A stretch of DNA of 64,000 nucleotides from Synechococcus sp. CB0101 (GTDB taxonomy: Bacteria > Cyanobacteriota > Cyanobacteriia > PCC-6307 > Cyanobiaceae): positions 1,085,860 through 1,149,859 of the forward strand of contig NZ_CP039373.1 in the NCBI RefSeq assembly GCF_000179235.2, in the 5' to 3' direction. The notes under the pieces are model-generated. The model was not told the origin of the DNA and searched no databases. It saw only the letters and a program-made list of their open reading frames with translations. A program made the translations under genes and the position numbers. Shown piece by piece: positions 31,952-41,742 of this stretch. How positions within the stretch are numbered: position 1 is the stretch's first letter; every line of letters begins with the position of its first letter.

Positions 31952-33625
31952 TTAGAGACCGGGGTCAAAGCGAGTCTCCAATGGTGGCGGTGGGAATACC
32001 GAGGGAGGAGTCCAGTCTGTGCCAATAGCTTCGACCGCCTTACGAAGCTCAAGCCACTCCCGTCGACTGTATTGATCTGTCTGCTTTCCAGCGTGGCCCA
32101 TAAGCGTGATCTTGATGTGCTCAGTTTGTGAGTAACCGAGGTCACCACCGGCTCCATGGCGGAAAGCATGGGCGTTGATACGACCCTCAATTCCGAGTGC
32201 TTTTCGTGCCTGCCTCAAGAAGTTGCCACTGGCATCCTTTGGATTCTTCCAATGCGGCCAGCTGCTATTAATAATGAACTCATCGTCAGCTCCCTTTAAT
32301 GGCAGCATGTATTTCATGAGTCTTGAGTTCAAGGGAAGCCTTCGGATACCAGCTGCCGTTTTGGAGTCTTGAAGATCGATAAACCAGATTCCATCCTGGC
32401 AGACAACATCCTTCCACTTCAAGGTGAGGGCTTCAGTGTTCCGCAGAGTCGTGTTGTCAATAAGAAGAACAAACAACCAGGCAAACTTGTCATCATGCTC
32501 TAGGTACGCGTAATCAAGCAGCCGCTTCACGTCATCCTTGTCCGTGGCCTTATCCCTGTCTTTCCTGACCCGCTCTTTCTGCTGAGCTTTTGATTCCTTA
32601 ATTCGCTCCCAGCTCGGCTCCTGAATTCTGTTGGCATCTTCTTTCTGATGTTCATTGTGGAACTTGATCAGCGAACGAATTCTTACGCCTTCGTTATTTG
32701 CGTTGTCCACGCAATAGCCATAACCGCCCTCCGGCTTTGGTAAATGCAGCTTCCGGACAAAGAAGTTTAGGTGCGAGGACGTTATTGACTCAAGAGACTC
32801 TTCACCAATGATCGCCTTCCAGCGGTTGCAAGCTCGTTCTAGGTTTTCATAGGTACGATCACCTATTCGCGACCTCTTACTTTTGGCAACGTCGAAAATG
32901 GAGATTGGTTTTGGTTGATAGGCTGAAGATGCGAGCTTTTTCCCGAGCTCAGTCTCATCAGCAACGAAACCATACTGCTGGCGCCGGTACTGGAATTCCC
33001 GAGCTTCCAGGACTGCTGTTTTTATTGATGCAACTGCCTGAGGAAGCTCAGCTGCATCAAGTGGCAATCCTGCCTCAGCGAATCCACGGGTCGTCAGGCC
33101 AACAAGTAGTTCCTGAAGCTCCTGCATCAATCCATGTAGCTGACCAATGGAGGAGCCCTCTGCCAAGGCAAGCATCTGAGCCGTTTTCTGTTCTGCGGCT
33201 TGGTGGGGTGTCGCAGCAGTAGGCGCGGCAAGCTTTTGGTACAGCTCCCCCACAAGCCGTCTTGAAGCCATCTCTTTGGTTTCCAGAAGGGATCCCGCTC
33301 GCTCAGCCAGCTCCTGCTTCAGCTCGCTCAGGAGCCCTGGGTACAGCTCCTTGGCCAGCTTGAGGGAGTCAGTACCCGTCGTGCGCTCCAGCCTTGTCAG
33401 AGGCTTTCCTGAGCGGTTCACAACGCGTGGCTGCAGGTGACGTGGAACCGCCAAGCTGACCACCCAGCTCCCCCCATTTCCCCTTTGCCGCCAGAGCAAC
33501 CCCGGCAGCCCGGACTGAGGCTTGGCCTTGTTGAAGCGTCCCCTAGGCACAGGAGCAGAGCAGCCTTGATAAACCAGATGATAAACCGTTTGATAAACCA
33601 CATGCAACAACCGCCCTCGCCGCAA
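31952..33625 (-). CDS. Tyrosine recombinase / integrase of the island
   Basis: 557 residues from the ATG at 33625. The first ~20 (VVYQTVYHLVYQ) are encoded by the GATAAACC repeats, so the real start may be the in-frame GTG at 33550. An N-terminal DNA-binding region and a SAM-like core-binding region (YENLERACNRWKAIIGEESL) precede the catalytic domain. Its signatures are Arg in NTTLRNTEALTLKW, HxxR in INAHAFRHGAGGDLG, His in LMGHAGKQ and the nucleophile Tyr in TDQYSRREW. It should recombine the 64-bp repeats at 18365 and 33662. Confidence 0.9.
   Translation of the reverse strand: MRRGRLLHVVYQTVYHLVYQGCSAPVPRGRFNKAKPQSGLPGLLWRQRGNGGSWVVSLAVPRHLQPRVVNRSGKPLTRLERTTGTDSLKLAKELYPGLLSELKQELAERAGSLLETKEMASRRLVGELYQKLAAPTAATPHQAAEQKTAQMLALAEGSSIGQLHGLMQELQELLVGLTTRGFAEAGLPLDAAELPQAVASIKTAVLEAREFQYRRQQYGFVADETELGKKLASSAYQPKPISIFDVAKSKRSRIGDRTYENLERACNRWKAIIGEESLESITSSHLNFFVRKLHLPKPEGGYGYCVDNANNEGVRIRSLIKFHNEHQKEDANRIQEPSWERIKESKAQQKERVRKDRDKATDKDDVKRLLDYAYLEHDDKFAWLFVLLIDNTTLRNTEALTLKWKDVVCQDGIWFIDLQDSKTAAGIRRLPLNSRLMKYMLPLKGADDEFIINSSWPHWKNPKDASGNFLRQARKALGIEGRINAHAFRHGAGGDLGYSQTEHIKITLMGHAGKQTDQYSRREWLELRKAVEAIGTDWTPPSVFPPPPLETRFDPGL
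33568..33599. promoter_or_regulatory. Three GATAAACC direct repeats at 12-bp spacing (putative integrase arm sites)
   Basis: GATAAACC starts at 33568, 33580 and 33592, between the integrase coding region and attR. The same motif with 12-bp spacing is near attL (18492 and 18504). The helical-repeat-like period suggests cooperative binding by the recombinase or a directionality factor. Confidence 0.65.
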
Positions 33626-33660
33626 GTCCTAACAAAACCCAAGTGTTGGTCAAGATTCCA

Positions 33661-34575
33661 GTGAGGCCGCCGTTCGTCTACCACCCGGCCTATTCCGCGC
33701 CGCTGCCCAGTAGCCATCGCTTTCCGATGGCGAAGTTCCGCTTGCTGCATCAGCTGCTGCAAGACCAAGGGCTAGCCAACGTTGATCAATTCGTGGAACC
33801 GCTACCGGCGCCGCGCCGTTGGCTGGAGCTGGTGCATGAGCCGCGTTACCACCGAGCCTTTGCCCGCGGGGAGCTCAGCCATCAGGAGCAGCGCCGCATC
33901 GGCTTGCCAGCCACCACGCCGCTGGTGCAACGCACCTGGCTGGCGGTGGGCGGCACCGTGCTCACTGCCCGACTGGCGTTGGAGCACGGCTTGGCCTGCC
34001 ATCTGGCGGGCGGCACCCATCACGCCTACCCCGATCACGGCAGCGGTTTCTGCATCTTCAACGATTGCGCCGTGGCCGCCCGGGTGCTGCTGGCGGAAAG
34101 CCGGGTGCAGCAGCTGATGGTGATCGATCTCGATGTGCATCAAGGCGATGCCACCGCCGCGATCTTCGCGGATGAGCCGCGGGTGTTCACCGTGTCGGTC
34201 CACTGCCAGAGCAACTTTCCGCTGCGCAAACAATGCAGCGATGTCGACCTCCCGCTCGACGATGGCCTCGAAGACGACGCCTACCTCAGCGCCATCGGCG
34301 ACCTCATCCCCAACCTGCTGGATCAGGTGCGGCCAGATCTGGTGCTCTACAACGCCGGCGTGGATCCCCATCGCGACGACCGGCTCGGCAAGCTCTGCCT
34401 CACCAGCACAGGGCTGCTCAACCGCGACCGGCTGGTGCTGGATGCCTGCCTGCGGCGCTCGATCCCTGTGGCCACTGTGATCGGCGGCGGCTACGACGAT
34501 CTCAATCCGCTGGTGGAGCGCCACGGGTTGGTGTTCCGGGCCGCGACAGAGCAGGCCCGGTTACACGGCTTGTGA
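33661..34575 (+). CDS. Histone deacetylase superfamily protein
   Basis: 304 residues from the GTG at 33661 (V-RPPFVYHPAYSAPLPSSHR); an in-frame GTG at 33643 is also possible. The arginase/HDAC fold motifs are present: GGTHHAYPDHGSGFCIFND with the His-His dyad, VIDLDVHQGDATAA with metal-binding Asp and His, and YNAGVDPHRDDRLGKL with the last metal Asp. Bacterial members deacetylate small molecules or lysines. The first ~21 codons coincide with the 64-bp att core, so island integration swapped its upstream region while preserving the frame. Confidence 0.88.
   Translation: MRPPFVYHPAYSAPLPSSHRFPMAKFRLLHQLLQDQGLANVDQFVEPLPAPRRWLELVHEPRYHRAFARGELSHQEQRRIGLPATTPLVQRTWLAVGGTVLTARLALEHGLACHLAGGTHHAYPDHGSGFCIFNDCAVAARVLLAESRVQQLMVIDLDVHQGDATAAIFADEPRVFTVSVHCQSNFPLRKQCSDVDLPLDDGLEDDAYLSAIGDLIPNLLDQVRPDLVLYNAGVDPHRDDRLGKLCLTSTGLLNRDRLVLDACLRRSIPVATVIGGGYDDLNPLVERHGLVFRAATEQARLHGL
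33662..33725. repeat. Right attachment site (attR) of genomic island, 64-bp direct repeat
   Basis: Matches 18365-18428 at 63 of 64 positions. It covers codons ~1-22 of the HDAC-like gene and is followed by the rest of that intact gene. The base before it is G here (GTG start) and C at the left end (CTG). Confidence 0.9.
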
Positions 34576-34596
34576 GCAGCGCGGGGAAGGCCGGCT

Positions 34597-35706
34597 TCAG
34601 TCTTCCGCCCAGATGTAGCGGGTGAGCTCTTCCGGCTTGGGCTCGGGGGCTGCCAACGCAAATTCCACGCAATCGGCCACCTCGGCATCGATCTCCTTCT
34701 CGATCCCCTTGAGCTCATCGGCAGTCGCCAGGTTGTGCTCGATCAGGTGAGCGGCGAGGCGCTTGATCGGATCGCGCTGCGCCCAGAACTCCTTCTCCGC
34801 CTCAGCGCGCAGCTCGTCGGGGTCGGCGAGGGAGTGGCCGCGGAAGCGATAGGTGAGGCACTCAAGCAGGGTGGGGCCTTCGCCGGCGCGGGCGCGCTCG
34901 ATGGCGCGCTGGGCAGCACCACGCACCGCCAGCACATCCATGCCATCCACCTCTTCACCGGCCATGCCGAAGGCAGCGGCTTTGCGCCAGATCTCCGGAT
35001 CGCTGGTGGCGCGGTTGTGGTCCATGCCGATGGCCCACTTGTTGTTCTCCACCACGAACAGGATCGGCAGCTTCCAGAGCGCCGCCATGTTCAGGCACTC
35101 ATAGAACTGACCGATGTTGCAAGTGCCATCCCCGAAGAAGGCGGCCGTCACGGCATCGCTGCTGGCATCGCCCAGGGCGTCGCGCTTGTAGCGGCTGGTG
35201 AAGGCGGCGCCGAGCGCCACGGGGATGCCCTCACCGATGAACGCATAGCCACCCAGCAGGTGATGCTCCTTGGAGAACAGGTGCATCGAGCCGCCGCGGC
35301 CCTTGCTGCAACCAGTTTCTTTGCCAAACAGCTCGCTCATCACCTCGCGGGCCGGCACGCCGCAGCTGAGGGCATGCACGTGATCGCGATAAGTGCTGCA
35401 GAACCAGTCGTGCTGCATCTTCATCGCCTTGATCACGCCCGTGCTCACGGCCTCCTGGCCGTTGTAGAGGTGCACGAAGCCGAACATCTTGCCCCGGTAA
35501 TACATCTCGGCGCACTTGTCTTCAAAGCGCCGACCCAGGGTCATGTCGCGATAGAGCATCAAGCCCTCATCGCGGCTCACCACAGCCGGGGTGGAGGGGT
35601 AAAGATTCATCAGCCGCTCGGCATGCAGGCCGACCGCGTTCACATCGGCGGAGCAGGCGGGAGCCCCGTTGCTGGCGACGCTCTGGCCGAGATCTGCCTG
35701 TGTCAT
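34597..35706 (-). CDS. pdhA: Pyruvate dehydrogenase E1 component, alpha subunit
   Basis: 369 residues. The thiamine diphosphate motif is [20 protein letters not shown] ... NNKWAIGM; the phosphorylation-loop-like [16 protein letters not shown] and the [15 protein letters not shown] segment are also typical. It decarboxylates pyruvate in the pyruvate dehydrogenase complex feeding acetyl-CoA. The beta subunit is not in the window. It is convergent with the HDAC-like gene, with 21 bp between their ends. Confidence 0.95.
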   Translation of the reverse strand: MTQADLGQSVASNGAPACSADVNAVGLHAERLMNLYPSTPAVVSRDEGLMLYRDMTLGRRFEDKCAEMYYRGKMFGFVHLYNGQEAVSTGVIKAMKMQHDWFCSTYRDHVHALSCGVPAREVMSELFGKETGCSKGRGGSMHLFSKEHHLLGGYAFIGEGIPVALGAAFTSRYKRDALGDASSDAVTAAFFGDGTCNIGQFYECLNMAALWKLPILFVVENNKWAIGMDHNRATSDPEIWRKAAAFGMAGEEVDGMDVLAVRGAAQRAIERARAGEGPTLLECLTYRFRGHSLADPDELRAEAEKEFWAQRDPIKRLAAHLIEHNLATADELKGIEKEIDAEVADCVEFALAAPEPKPEELTRYIWAED

Positions 35707-35836
35707 GCGCGGTTTCCGGCTGTCCGGCCACTACTGATGCTGAGGCGACTGTACGGGGTCCATCACCAATGGGTGTGTGGATTGAGGCCAAAACCTCAGA
35801 CCCTGACTACAGTCACGCCCAAGCGAAACGGGCGGA

Positions 35837-37798
35837 TTGGAACTGCCGATCGATCACTTCCGCCTTCTCGGTGTCTCCCCCACCACCGACAGCGAAACCG
35901 TGTTGCGCACCCTGCAGCAACGGCTGGATCGTGCACCGGATCAGGGATTCACGGTCGACACGTTGCAGGCGCGGGCTGAACTGCTGCAGGCCAGCGCTGA
36001 GTTGCTCAGCGATGAGGAGCGCCGCCACAGCTACGAACGCGAGCTCACTGCCATCGCCGACACCAGCGAAGGATCGATTGCCGCCCTCGAAATCCCGCCC
36101 TCGAGGGAAGTGGGCGGCCTGCTGTTGTTGATGGAAGCCGGCCAGGCTCAGGAAGCGTTTGAAGCCGCCAGCCGGGGCCTGCAGCCCCCGCAGGCGCCTG
36201 CCCTGGGCAGCAGCCGCGAAGCCGATCTCACCCTGGTGGCCGGGTTGGCCTGCCAGGCCGCCTCGGCCGATTTCCGCAACCAGCGCCGCTACGAAGCCGC
36301 AGCCCGCACCCTGCAGCAGGGCCTGCAACTGCTGCAGCGCATGGGCCAGCTGGCCGACCGGCGTCGCCAGCTCGAGCACGAACTCAAGCTGCTGCTGCCC
36401 TACCGGGTGCTCGATCTGATCAGCCGCGACCTCTCCTCGCTCACCGCCCGCCAGGAGGGCATCCGCCTGCTGGAGCAGCTGGTGCTGCGGCGTGGCGGTC
36501 TGGAAGGTGAGCTCGACCCGGACTTCCCCCAAGACGAATTCCAACCCTTCTTCAAGCAGATCCGCCAGTTCCTCACCGTGCAGGAACAGGTGGATCTGTT
36601 CAGCCGTTGGGCCGATGCCGGCTCCGCCACCGCTGATTTCCTCGCCAGCTTCGCCCTCACCGCCGCGGGCTTCGTGCAGCGCAAGCCCGAGCGGATTCAG
36701 GCCGGCTTCCAGCGCCTGCAGGCCAGCGGCCAAGCGGGCATGGAGGTGTTTCTGGCCTGTCAGCAGCTGCTGCTCGGCCAGGTGGAGCAGGCGCAAACCC
36801 TGTTCGATGCTGGCGCGGACGAGGCCCTGCGCCAGTGGGCCCAGGAGCAAAGCGACGACCCCCTGGCACGTCTGTGCGCCTATTGCCGCGACTGGCTGAG
36901 CCGTGAAGTGCTGCCCGGCTTCCGCGACATCGACGCCGAAGCCGACCTGGAGGCCTGGTTTGCCGACCGCGACGTGCAGGCCTATGTGGAGCAACAAGAC
37001 CGCATCCGCGCCCGTCTCCACCCCAGCCCCACTGCCGAAGCGGCCCCCACAGCAAGCGATGCCGCGGGCGAGCTTCCCGCCTGGCCGGAGCTGAACTTTG
37101 AGAGCCTGAGCACCAGCCTCGACACCGAGGCCTCCGCCACCGACGACACCAGTGACGACGATGACGACCTCTGGGATGGCCCCAACTGGCGCCTTCCGGA
37201 GCTGCATTGGCCTGAACTGCACTGGCCCGACCTGAGCGCCCTGCCCCGCTGGGCCCTTCCGGCAGCAGGCGGCGCTGTGGCCCTGGTCGCCCTGGGTGGA
37301 TGGTTGCTGCTGCGCCCCCGCAGCCAACCGGTGCAGCCCCTACCGGTGCAACCGGTGGAGCAGGCCAAACCAGCGGAGCCGGCTCCGGCCCCAACCCCGA
37401 ACTTCCCGCTCACGGCTGCCGAACCCAGCGAAACCCAACTGCAGGAGCTACTGGAAGCCTGGCTCGCGGCGAAAGCAGCCGTACTGGCGGGCCAAACAGC
37501 CCCGCTACCGCTCACCGATCTCGCCCGCAGCAGCCAGGTGCAGCTGCTTCAGCGTCAGGAACAAACACTGCGCAACGCCGGAGCCACCGAGCTGGTGAAA
37601 GCCAAGGTGGAGAGCTTCACCGTGAACGAGCGCGGCCCCAACCGCATCGCCGCCCAGGTGCAACTCCAATACAGCGATGAGCGCCGCAGCAGCACTGGTG
37701 CCGTGCTCAACCAAACCCCGAGCACGCAGCTGACCAATACCTATGTGTTTGCCCGCGATGGCAAGCGCTGGCTGCTGGCCGCCTACAAGCCGAGCTGA
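35837..37798 (+). CDS. ftn2: Cell division protein Ftn2/ZipN (ARC6 homologue)
   Basis: 653 residues from a TTG at 35837. The N-terminal J-like domain is LPIDHFRLLGVSPTTDSETV ... LLSDEERRHSYERELTAI. A long helical middle region follows, then an acidic stretch (SATDDTSDDDDDLWDGP), one membrane helix (WALPAAGGAVALVALGGWLL) and a C-terminal IMS-type domain (LQELLEAWLAAKAAVL ... LTNTYVFARDGKRWLLAAYK). This is the ARC6/ZipN plan: a membrane anchor for the FtsZ ring in cyanobacteria and plastids. Confidence 0.9.
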   Translation: MELPIDHFRLLGVSPTTDSETVLRTLQQRLDRAPDQGFTVDTLQARAELLQASAELLSDEERRHSYERELTAIADTSEGSIAALEIPPSREVGGLLLLMEAGQAQEAFEAASRGLQPPQAPALGSSREADLTLVAGLACQAASADFRNQRRYEAAARTLQQGLQLLQRMGQLADRRRQLEHELKLLLPYRVLDLISRDLSSLTARQEGIRLLEQLVLRRGGLEGELDPDFPQDEFQPFFKQIRQFLTVQEQVDLFSRWADAGSATADFLASFALTAAGFVQRKPERIQAGFQRLQASGQAGMEVFLACQQLLLGQVEQAQTLFDAGADEALRQWAQEQSDDPLARLCAYCRDWLSREVLPGFRDIDAEADLEAWFADRDVQAYVEQQDRIRARLHPSPTAEAAPTASDAAGELPAWPELNFESLSTSLDTEASATDDTSDDDDDLWDGPNWRLPELHWPELHWPDLSALPRWALPAAGGAVALVALGGWLLLRPRSQPVQPLPVQPVEQAKPAEPAPAPTPNFPLTAAEPSETQLQELLEAWLAAKAAVLAGQTAPLPLTDLARSSQVQLLQRQEQTLRNAGATELVKAKVESFTVNERGPNRIAAQVQLQYSDERRSSTGAVLNQTPSTQLTNTYVFARDGKRWLLAAYKPS

Positions 37799-37867
37799 TC
37801 GCCGCGACTTTTTACGATCGCGCCATCTGCGGCAATTGCCGCCAGCCCCCAGCCGCCTGAGTATCTG

Positions 37868-39331
37868 ATGTTCGACGAGCTTTCCCAGCGGTTTGAAGAC
37901 GCGGTTAAGAACCTCCGCGGCCAGGGCTCGATCAGCGAAAGCAATGTGGATGGCGCCCTGAAGGAGGTGCGCCGGGCGCTGCTGGAGGCCGATGTGAGCC
38001 TGCCGGTGGTGAAGGACTTTGTGGACGAAGTCCGCAAAAAGGCCCTGGGTGCCGAAGTGGTGCGCGGCATCAGCCCGGATCAGAAATTCATCCAGGTGGT
38101 GCACGAGCAGCTCGTGGACACCATGGGCGGCGAAAACGCGCCGCTTGCTGCGGGCGGCAAACCAGGCGAGCCCTCGGTGGTGCTGATGGCCGGCCTGCAG
38201 GGCGCCGGTAAGACCACCGCAACCGCCAAGCTCGGCCTGCACCTCAAGGAACAGGGCCGAAAGGCACTGCTGGTGGGTGCCGATGTGTACCGCCCCGCGG
38301 CCATCGATCAGCTGAAAACCCTGGGCGGGCAGATCGGGGTGGAGGTGTTCAGCCTCGGCACCGACGCCAAGCCGGAAGCCATCGCCGCCGCCGGCATCGA
38401 AAAGGCCAAGGCCGAAGGCTTCGACACGGTGCTGGTGGACACCGCGGGCCGCCTCCAAATCGATGAATCGATGATGGAGGAGATGGTGCGGATCCGGGAG
38501 GCCTGCAGCCCCGATGAGGTGCTGCTGGTGGTGGATTCGATGATCGGCCAGGAGGCCGCCGAACTCACCCGCGCCTTCCACGATCAGGTGGGCATCACCG
38601 GTGCCGTGCTCACCAAGCTCGACGGCGACTCCCGCGGTGGCGCCGCCCTCTCGATCCGCAAGGTGAGCGGCGCGCCAATCAAGTTCATCGGCACCGGCGA
38701 GAAGGTGGAGGCACTGCAGCCCTTCCACCCCGAGCGGATGGCCAGCCGCATCCTCGGCATGGGGGATGTGCTCACCCTGGTGGAGAAGGCCCAGAAGGAG
38801 GTGGAGCTGGCCGATGTGGCCAAGATGCAGCAGAAGCTCCAGGAAGCCACTTTCGACTTCTCGGACTTCGTGCAGCAGATGCGCCTGATCAAGCGCATGG
38901 GTTCGCTGGGGGGCCTGATGAAGCTGATCCCCGGCATGAACAAGATCGACGACGGCATGCTCAAGCAGGGCGAAGAGCAGCTCAAGAAGATCGAGGCGAT
39001 GATCAGCTCGATGACCGAGGCCGAGCGGCGCGACCCCGATCTGCTAGCCGCCAATCCCTCCCGCCGGCGCCGCATCGCCAGCGGCAGCGGTCACACCTCG
39101 GCCGATGTGGACAAGGTGCTGCAGAACTTCCAGCAGATGCGCGGCTTCATGCAGCAGATGACTCGCGGCGGCGGCATGCCTGGGATGCCAGGAATGCCCG
39201 GCATGGGCGGCGGCTTCCCCGGGATGCCCGGAATGGGAGGCATGCCTGGCATGGGGGGCCCGGGCCGTGGCGGCGGCATGCCCAAGGCTCCCAAGCCAGC
39301 CAAGAAGCGCAAAGGCTTTGGGGAGCTCTAG
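37868..39331 (+). CDS. ffh: Signal recognition particle protein Ffh
   Basis: 487 residues. N domain ([20 protein letters not shown]), G domain with [47 protein letters not shown] and [16 protein letters not shown]. The M domain is methionine-rich, binds SRP RNA and signal peptides, and is followed by a tail of Gly-Met-Pro repeats ([27 protein letters not shown]) and a basic end KKRKGFGEL. It targets membrane proteins co-translationally. It is followed by rpsP. Confidence 0.97.
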   Translation: MFDELSQRFEDAVKNLRGQGSISESNVDGALKEVRRALLEADVSLPVVKDFVDEVRKKALGAEVVRGISPDQKFIQVVHEQLVDTMGGENAPLAAGGKPGEPSVVLMAGLQGAGKTTATAKLGLHLKEQGRKALLVGADVYRPAAIDQLKTLGGQIGVEVFSLGTDAKPEAIAAAGIEKAKAEGFDTVLVDTAGRLQIDESMMEEMVRIREACSPDEVLLVVDSMIGQEAAELTRAFHDQVGITGAVLTKLDGDSRGGAALSIRKVSGAPIKFIGTGEKVEALQPFHPERMASRILGMGDVLTLVEKAQKEVELADVAKMQQKLQEATFDFSDFVQQMRLIKRMGSLGGLMKLIPGMNKIDDGMLKQGEEQLKKIEAMISSMTEAERRDPDLLAANPSRRRRIASGSGHTSADVDKVLQNFQQMRGFMQQMTRGGGMPGMPGMPGMGGGFPGMPGMGGMPGMGGPGRGGGMPKAPKPAKKRKGFGEL

Positions 39332-39428
39332 AGGGGGTTCACCCGAAAGAGTATTGTGGTCGTTTGGCGCGCGATTCCGGATTCAACGGATCACGCACCC
39401 CTTATCCAGTCAGAAAGGCAAGGCCACG

Positions 39429-39839
39429 ATGATCAAGCTCCGCCTGAAGCGGTTCGGTAAGAAGCGGGAAGCGAGCTTCCGCCTCGTGGCCTGCAACAGC
39501 ACCTCTCGCCGCGACGGTCGCCCCCTCGAGGAGCTGGGCTTCTACAACCCCCGCACCAAAGAGACCCGTCTCGACACCGAAGCCATCCGTGCCCGTCTGG
39601 CACAGGGTGCTCAACCCACCGAGAGCGTGCTCACCCTGCTCGAGCGCGGTGGCCTGGTGGAGAAGAAGGTGCGTCCTTCCGTGATCATCGGCCAGAAGAA
39701 GCAAGCCGCTGCCCGCGAGGCTGCTGCCAAGCAGGCCGCCAAGGAAGCCGCTGAAGCCAAGGCTGCTGAAGCTGCCGCCGCCGCTGAGGCTGCTGCCGCT
39801 GCTGCTGAGGCCCCCGCCGAAGACGCCGCCGAAGCCTGA
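39429..39839 (+). CDS. rpsP: 30S ribosomal protein S16
   Basis: 136 residues from the ATG at 39429 ([20 protein letters not shown]). The S16 core is complete through [20 protein letters not shown] and RPSVI. A C-terminal extension of about 45 residues is almost wholly Ala, Glu and Lys ([20 protein letters not shown]), longer than in E. coli S16 (82 residues). The frame upstream of 39429 is not homologous. Confidence 0.97.
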   Translation: MIKLRLKRFGKKREASFRLVACNSTSRRDGRPLEELGFYNPRTKETRLDTEAIRARLAQGAQPTESVLTLLERGGLVEKKVRPSVIIGQKKQAAAREAAAKQAAKEAAEAKAAEAAAAAEAAAAAAEAPAEDAAEA

Positions 39840-39851
39840 GGCTGAGCCCCC

Positions 39852-40841
39852 ATGTCCGGGGCTGACACCCTCACCACCTTCACGATCGACCTTCCCGACC
39901 AGGACGCCGCTTTGGCGTTGGCCGGGGAGGCTGAAACCACCCTGCATCGCCTCGAAGCCCTGACTGGTGCTTCGCTGGTGCTGCGGGGTTTGTCATTGCA
40001 ACTGCGGGGTCGCCCCACCCAGCTGGAGCGGGCCGCTGGCCTGGTGGAACTGCTGCGCCCCCTCTGGCAGGAAGGGCAGGCGATCACCCAGGTGGATGTG
40101 CAAACCGCCCTCACCGCGCTGGATACCGGCCGCGGAGAGGAGCACCAGCAACTGGGCAAGCAGGTGCTGGCCCGCAGCCAGAGCGGCAAATTGCTGCGTC
40201 CGCGCACGCTGAAGCAGAAGGCCTACGTGGAGGCGATCGAGCGCCACGACCTCACCCTGGCCCTCGGCCCCGCCGGCACAGGCAAAACCTTCCTGGCGGC
40301 TGTGCAGGCCGTGCGCGCCCTGCAGGAGCGTCGTGTGGAGCGGCTGATCCTCACCCGCCCCGCCGTGGAAGCCGGCGAGCGGCTCGGCTTTCTGCCGGGC
40401 GATCTTCAGCAGAAGGTGGATCCCTATCTGCGCCCCCTTTACGACGCGCTCCACACCCTGCTGGGCCAGGAGCGCACGGCCGCCCTGATCGAAAAGAACG
40501 TGATCGAGGTGGCGCCGCTGGCCTACATGCGCGGCCGCACCCTGGCCGATGCCTTCGTGATCCTCGACGAGGCCCAGAACACCACCACCGCCCAGATGCG
40601 CATGGTGCTCACCCGCCTCGGCGAAGGCTCCCGCATGGTGGTGACCGGTGACCCCACCCAGATCGATCTGCCCCACGGCCAGCTCAGCGGCCTGATTGAA
40701 GCCGCCCAGGTACTCGAAGGCGTGGAGGGGGTAGCCATCTGCCGGCTCACTGCCGCCGATGTGGTGCGCCATCCATTGGTGCAGCGGCTGGTCACGGCCT
40801 ACGCCAACCGGGATGCAGCCCGCACCAGCGACCGGCGCTGA
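39852..40841 (+). CDS. phoH: PhoH-family ATPase
   Basis: 329 residues. An N-terminal KH-like region (~1-105) is followed by a P-loop ATPase: LALGPAGTGKTFLAAVQAVR (Walker A), FVILDEAQNTTTAQMRMVLT (Walker B) and MVVTGDPTQIDLPHGQLSGL. Usual length for a PhoH/PhoL protein, often tied to RNA metabolism or phosphate response. It begins 12 bp after rpsP, so the two are probably co-transcribed. Confidence 0.92.
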   Translation: MSGADTLTTFTIDLPDQDAALALAGEAETTLHRLEALTGASLVLRGLSLQLRGRPTQLERAAGLVELLRPLWQEGQAITQVDVQTALTALDTGRGEEHQQLGKQVLARSQSGKLLRPRTLKQKAYVEAIERHDLTLALGPAGTGKTFLAAVQAVRALQERRVERLILTRPAVEAGERLGFLPGDLQQKVDPYLRPLYDALHTLLGQERTAALIEKNVIEVAPLAYMRGRTLADAFVILDEAQNTTTAQMRMVLTRLGEGSRMVVTGDPTQIDLPHGQLSGLIEAAQVLEGVEGVAICRLTAADVVRHPLVQRLVTAYANRDAARTSDRR

Positions 40842-40949
40842 TCACAATCACGCCGGGCCTCATAGGGAGATCCGCACCCATAGGGGCGCTGCATTCATCC
40901 CACAAGCGAAAAAGCGCTGGCAGGATGTAACCAGTCTTCCACCTGTGCC

Positions 40950-41684
40950 ATGCCGGCCAGCAGCAATTTCCAGGAGGCCATCCGCGAGGCGCAATCCAGC
41001 GCACTGGTGGGGCCCAATGTGGTCAACAAAGCCCTGCCCTACGTGGGCGGCGGCATGGTGCTTACCGCCGGTGGCGTGATGGGCGGTCTGGCCCTGATGG
41101 CCAGCAACCCGGCGCTGTTCATGCCCCTGTTCTGGGTGGCGTTGATCGGCAACTTCATCCTCTTCTTCGCGGCCCAGAACGTGGCCATGAAGGGCAACAA
41201 CGGCACGGCCCTGCCCCTGCTGGCCGCCTACAGCCTGATCACCGGCTACACCCTCAGCGGTCTGGTGGCCATGGCCATCGGCAACGCGGGCATCGGTGCC
41301 ATCGGCACGGCGGCCCTCGCCACCGGCATCACCTTCGTAGCGGCCTCGGTGATGGGCCGTCGCATGAGCGACAGCGTCGGTCAGGCCCTGAGCGGCGTGG
41401 TGGGCCTCGGCATCATCGGCCTGGTGATCGCCATGCTCGTGCAGATCGTGGGCGGCATCTTTGTGCCCGGCTTCGGCATGGGCGGCATGGAGCTGCTGAT
41501 CGCCGGCTTCGGCACCGTGATCTTCGTGGGCGCTGCCTTCGTCGACTTCTACACGATGCCCCGCACCTACAGCGACGACCAGTACCTGGCCGGCGCTCTG
41601 GGCATGTATCTCACCTACATCAACCTGTTCATCTTCATCCTGCGCCTGGTGATCGCCCTCAACGGCGGCGGCCGCCGCGACTGA
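40950..41684 (+). CDS. Bax inhibitor-1/YccA-family membrane protein
   Basis: 244 residues with seven hydrophobic segments, e.g. ALPYVGGGMVLTAGGVMGGL, LFWVALIGNFILFFAAQNVA and LAAYSLITGYTLSGLVAMAI. The C-terminal FVDFYTMPRTYSDDQYLAGA followed by MYLTYINLFIFILRLV matches the BI-1 family ending with its acidic pore residues. Proteins of this family conduct calcium or protons or modulate membrane proteases. A strong terminator follows. Confidence 0.85.
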   Translation: MPASSNFQEAIREAQSSALVGPNVVNKALPYVGGGMVLTAGGVMGGLALMASNPALFMPLFWVALIGNFILFFAAQNVAMKGNNGTALPLLAAYSLITGYTLSGLVAMAIGNAGIGAIGTAALATGITFVAASVMGRRMSDSVGQALSGVVGLGIIGLVIAMLVQIVGGIFVPGFGMGGMELLIAGFGTVIFVGAAFVDFYTMPRTYSDDQYLAGALGMYLTYINLFIFILRLVIALNGGGRRD

Positions 41685-41710
41685 TCCTCAGGTCCCAACC
41701 GGATCGTGCT

Positions 41711-41736
41711 GGCACCCCTGCGGGGGTGCTTTTTTA
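41711..41736 (+). terminator. Intrinsic terminator
   Basis: GCACCCC-TGCG-GGGGTGC stem followed by T6, 27 bp after the Bax-inhibitor-like gene and at the end of the convergent gene. Confidence 0.9.
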
Positions 41737-41742
41737 TTGGCC

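Noticed and set aside
34735-35979. 414-residue plus-strand frame opposite pdhA
   Set aside because: His/Ala/Gly-rich antisense reading; pdhA on the minus strand has full motifs.
35813-37327. 504-residue minus-strand frame opposite ftn2
   Set aside because: Antisense shadow of the ARC6-like gene with no recognisable domain.
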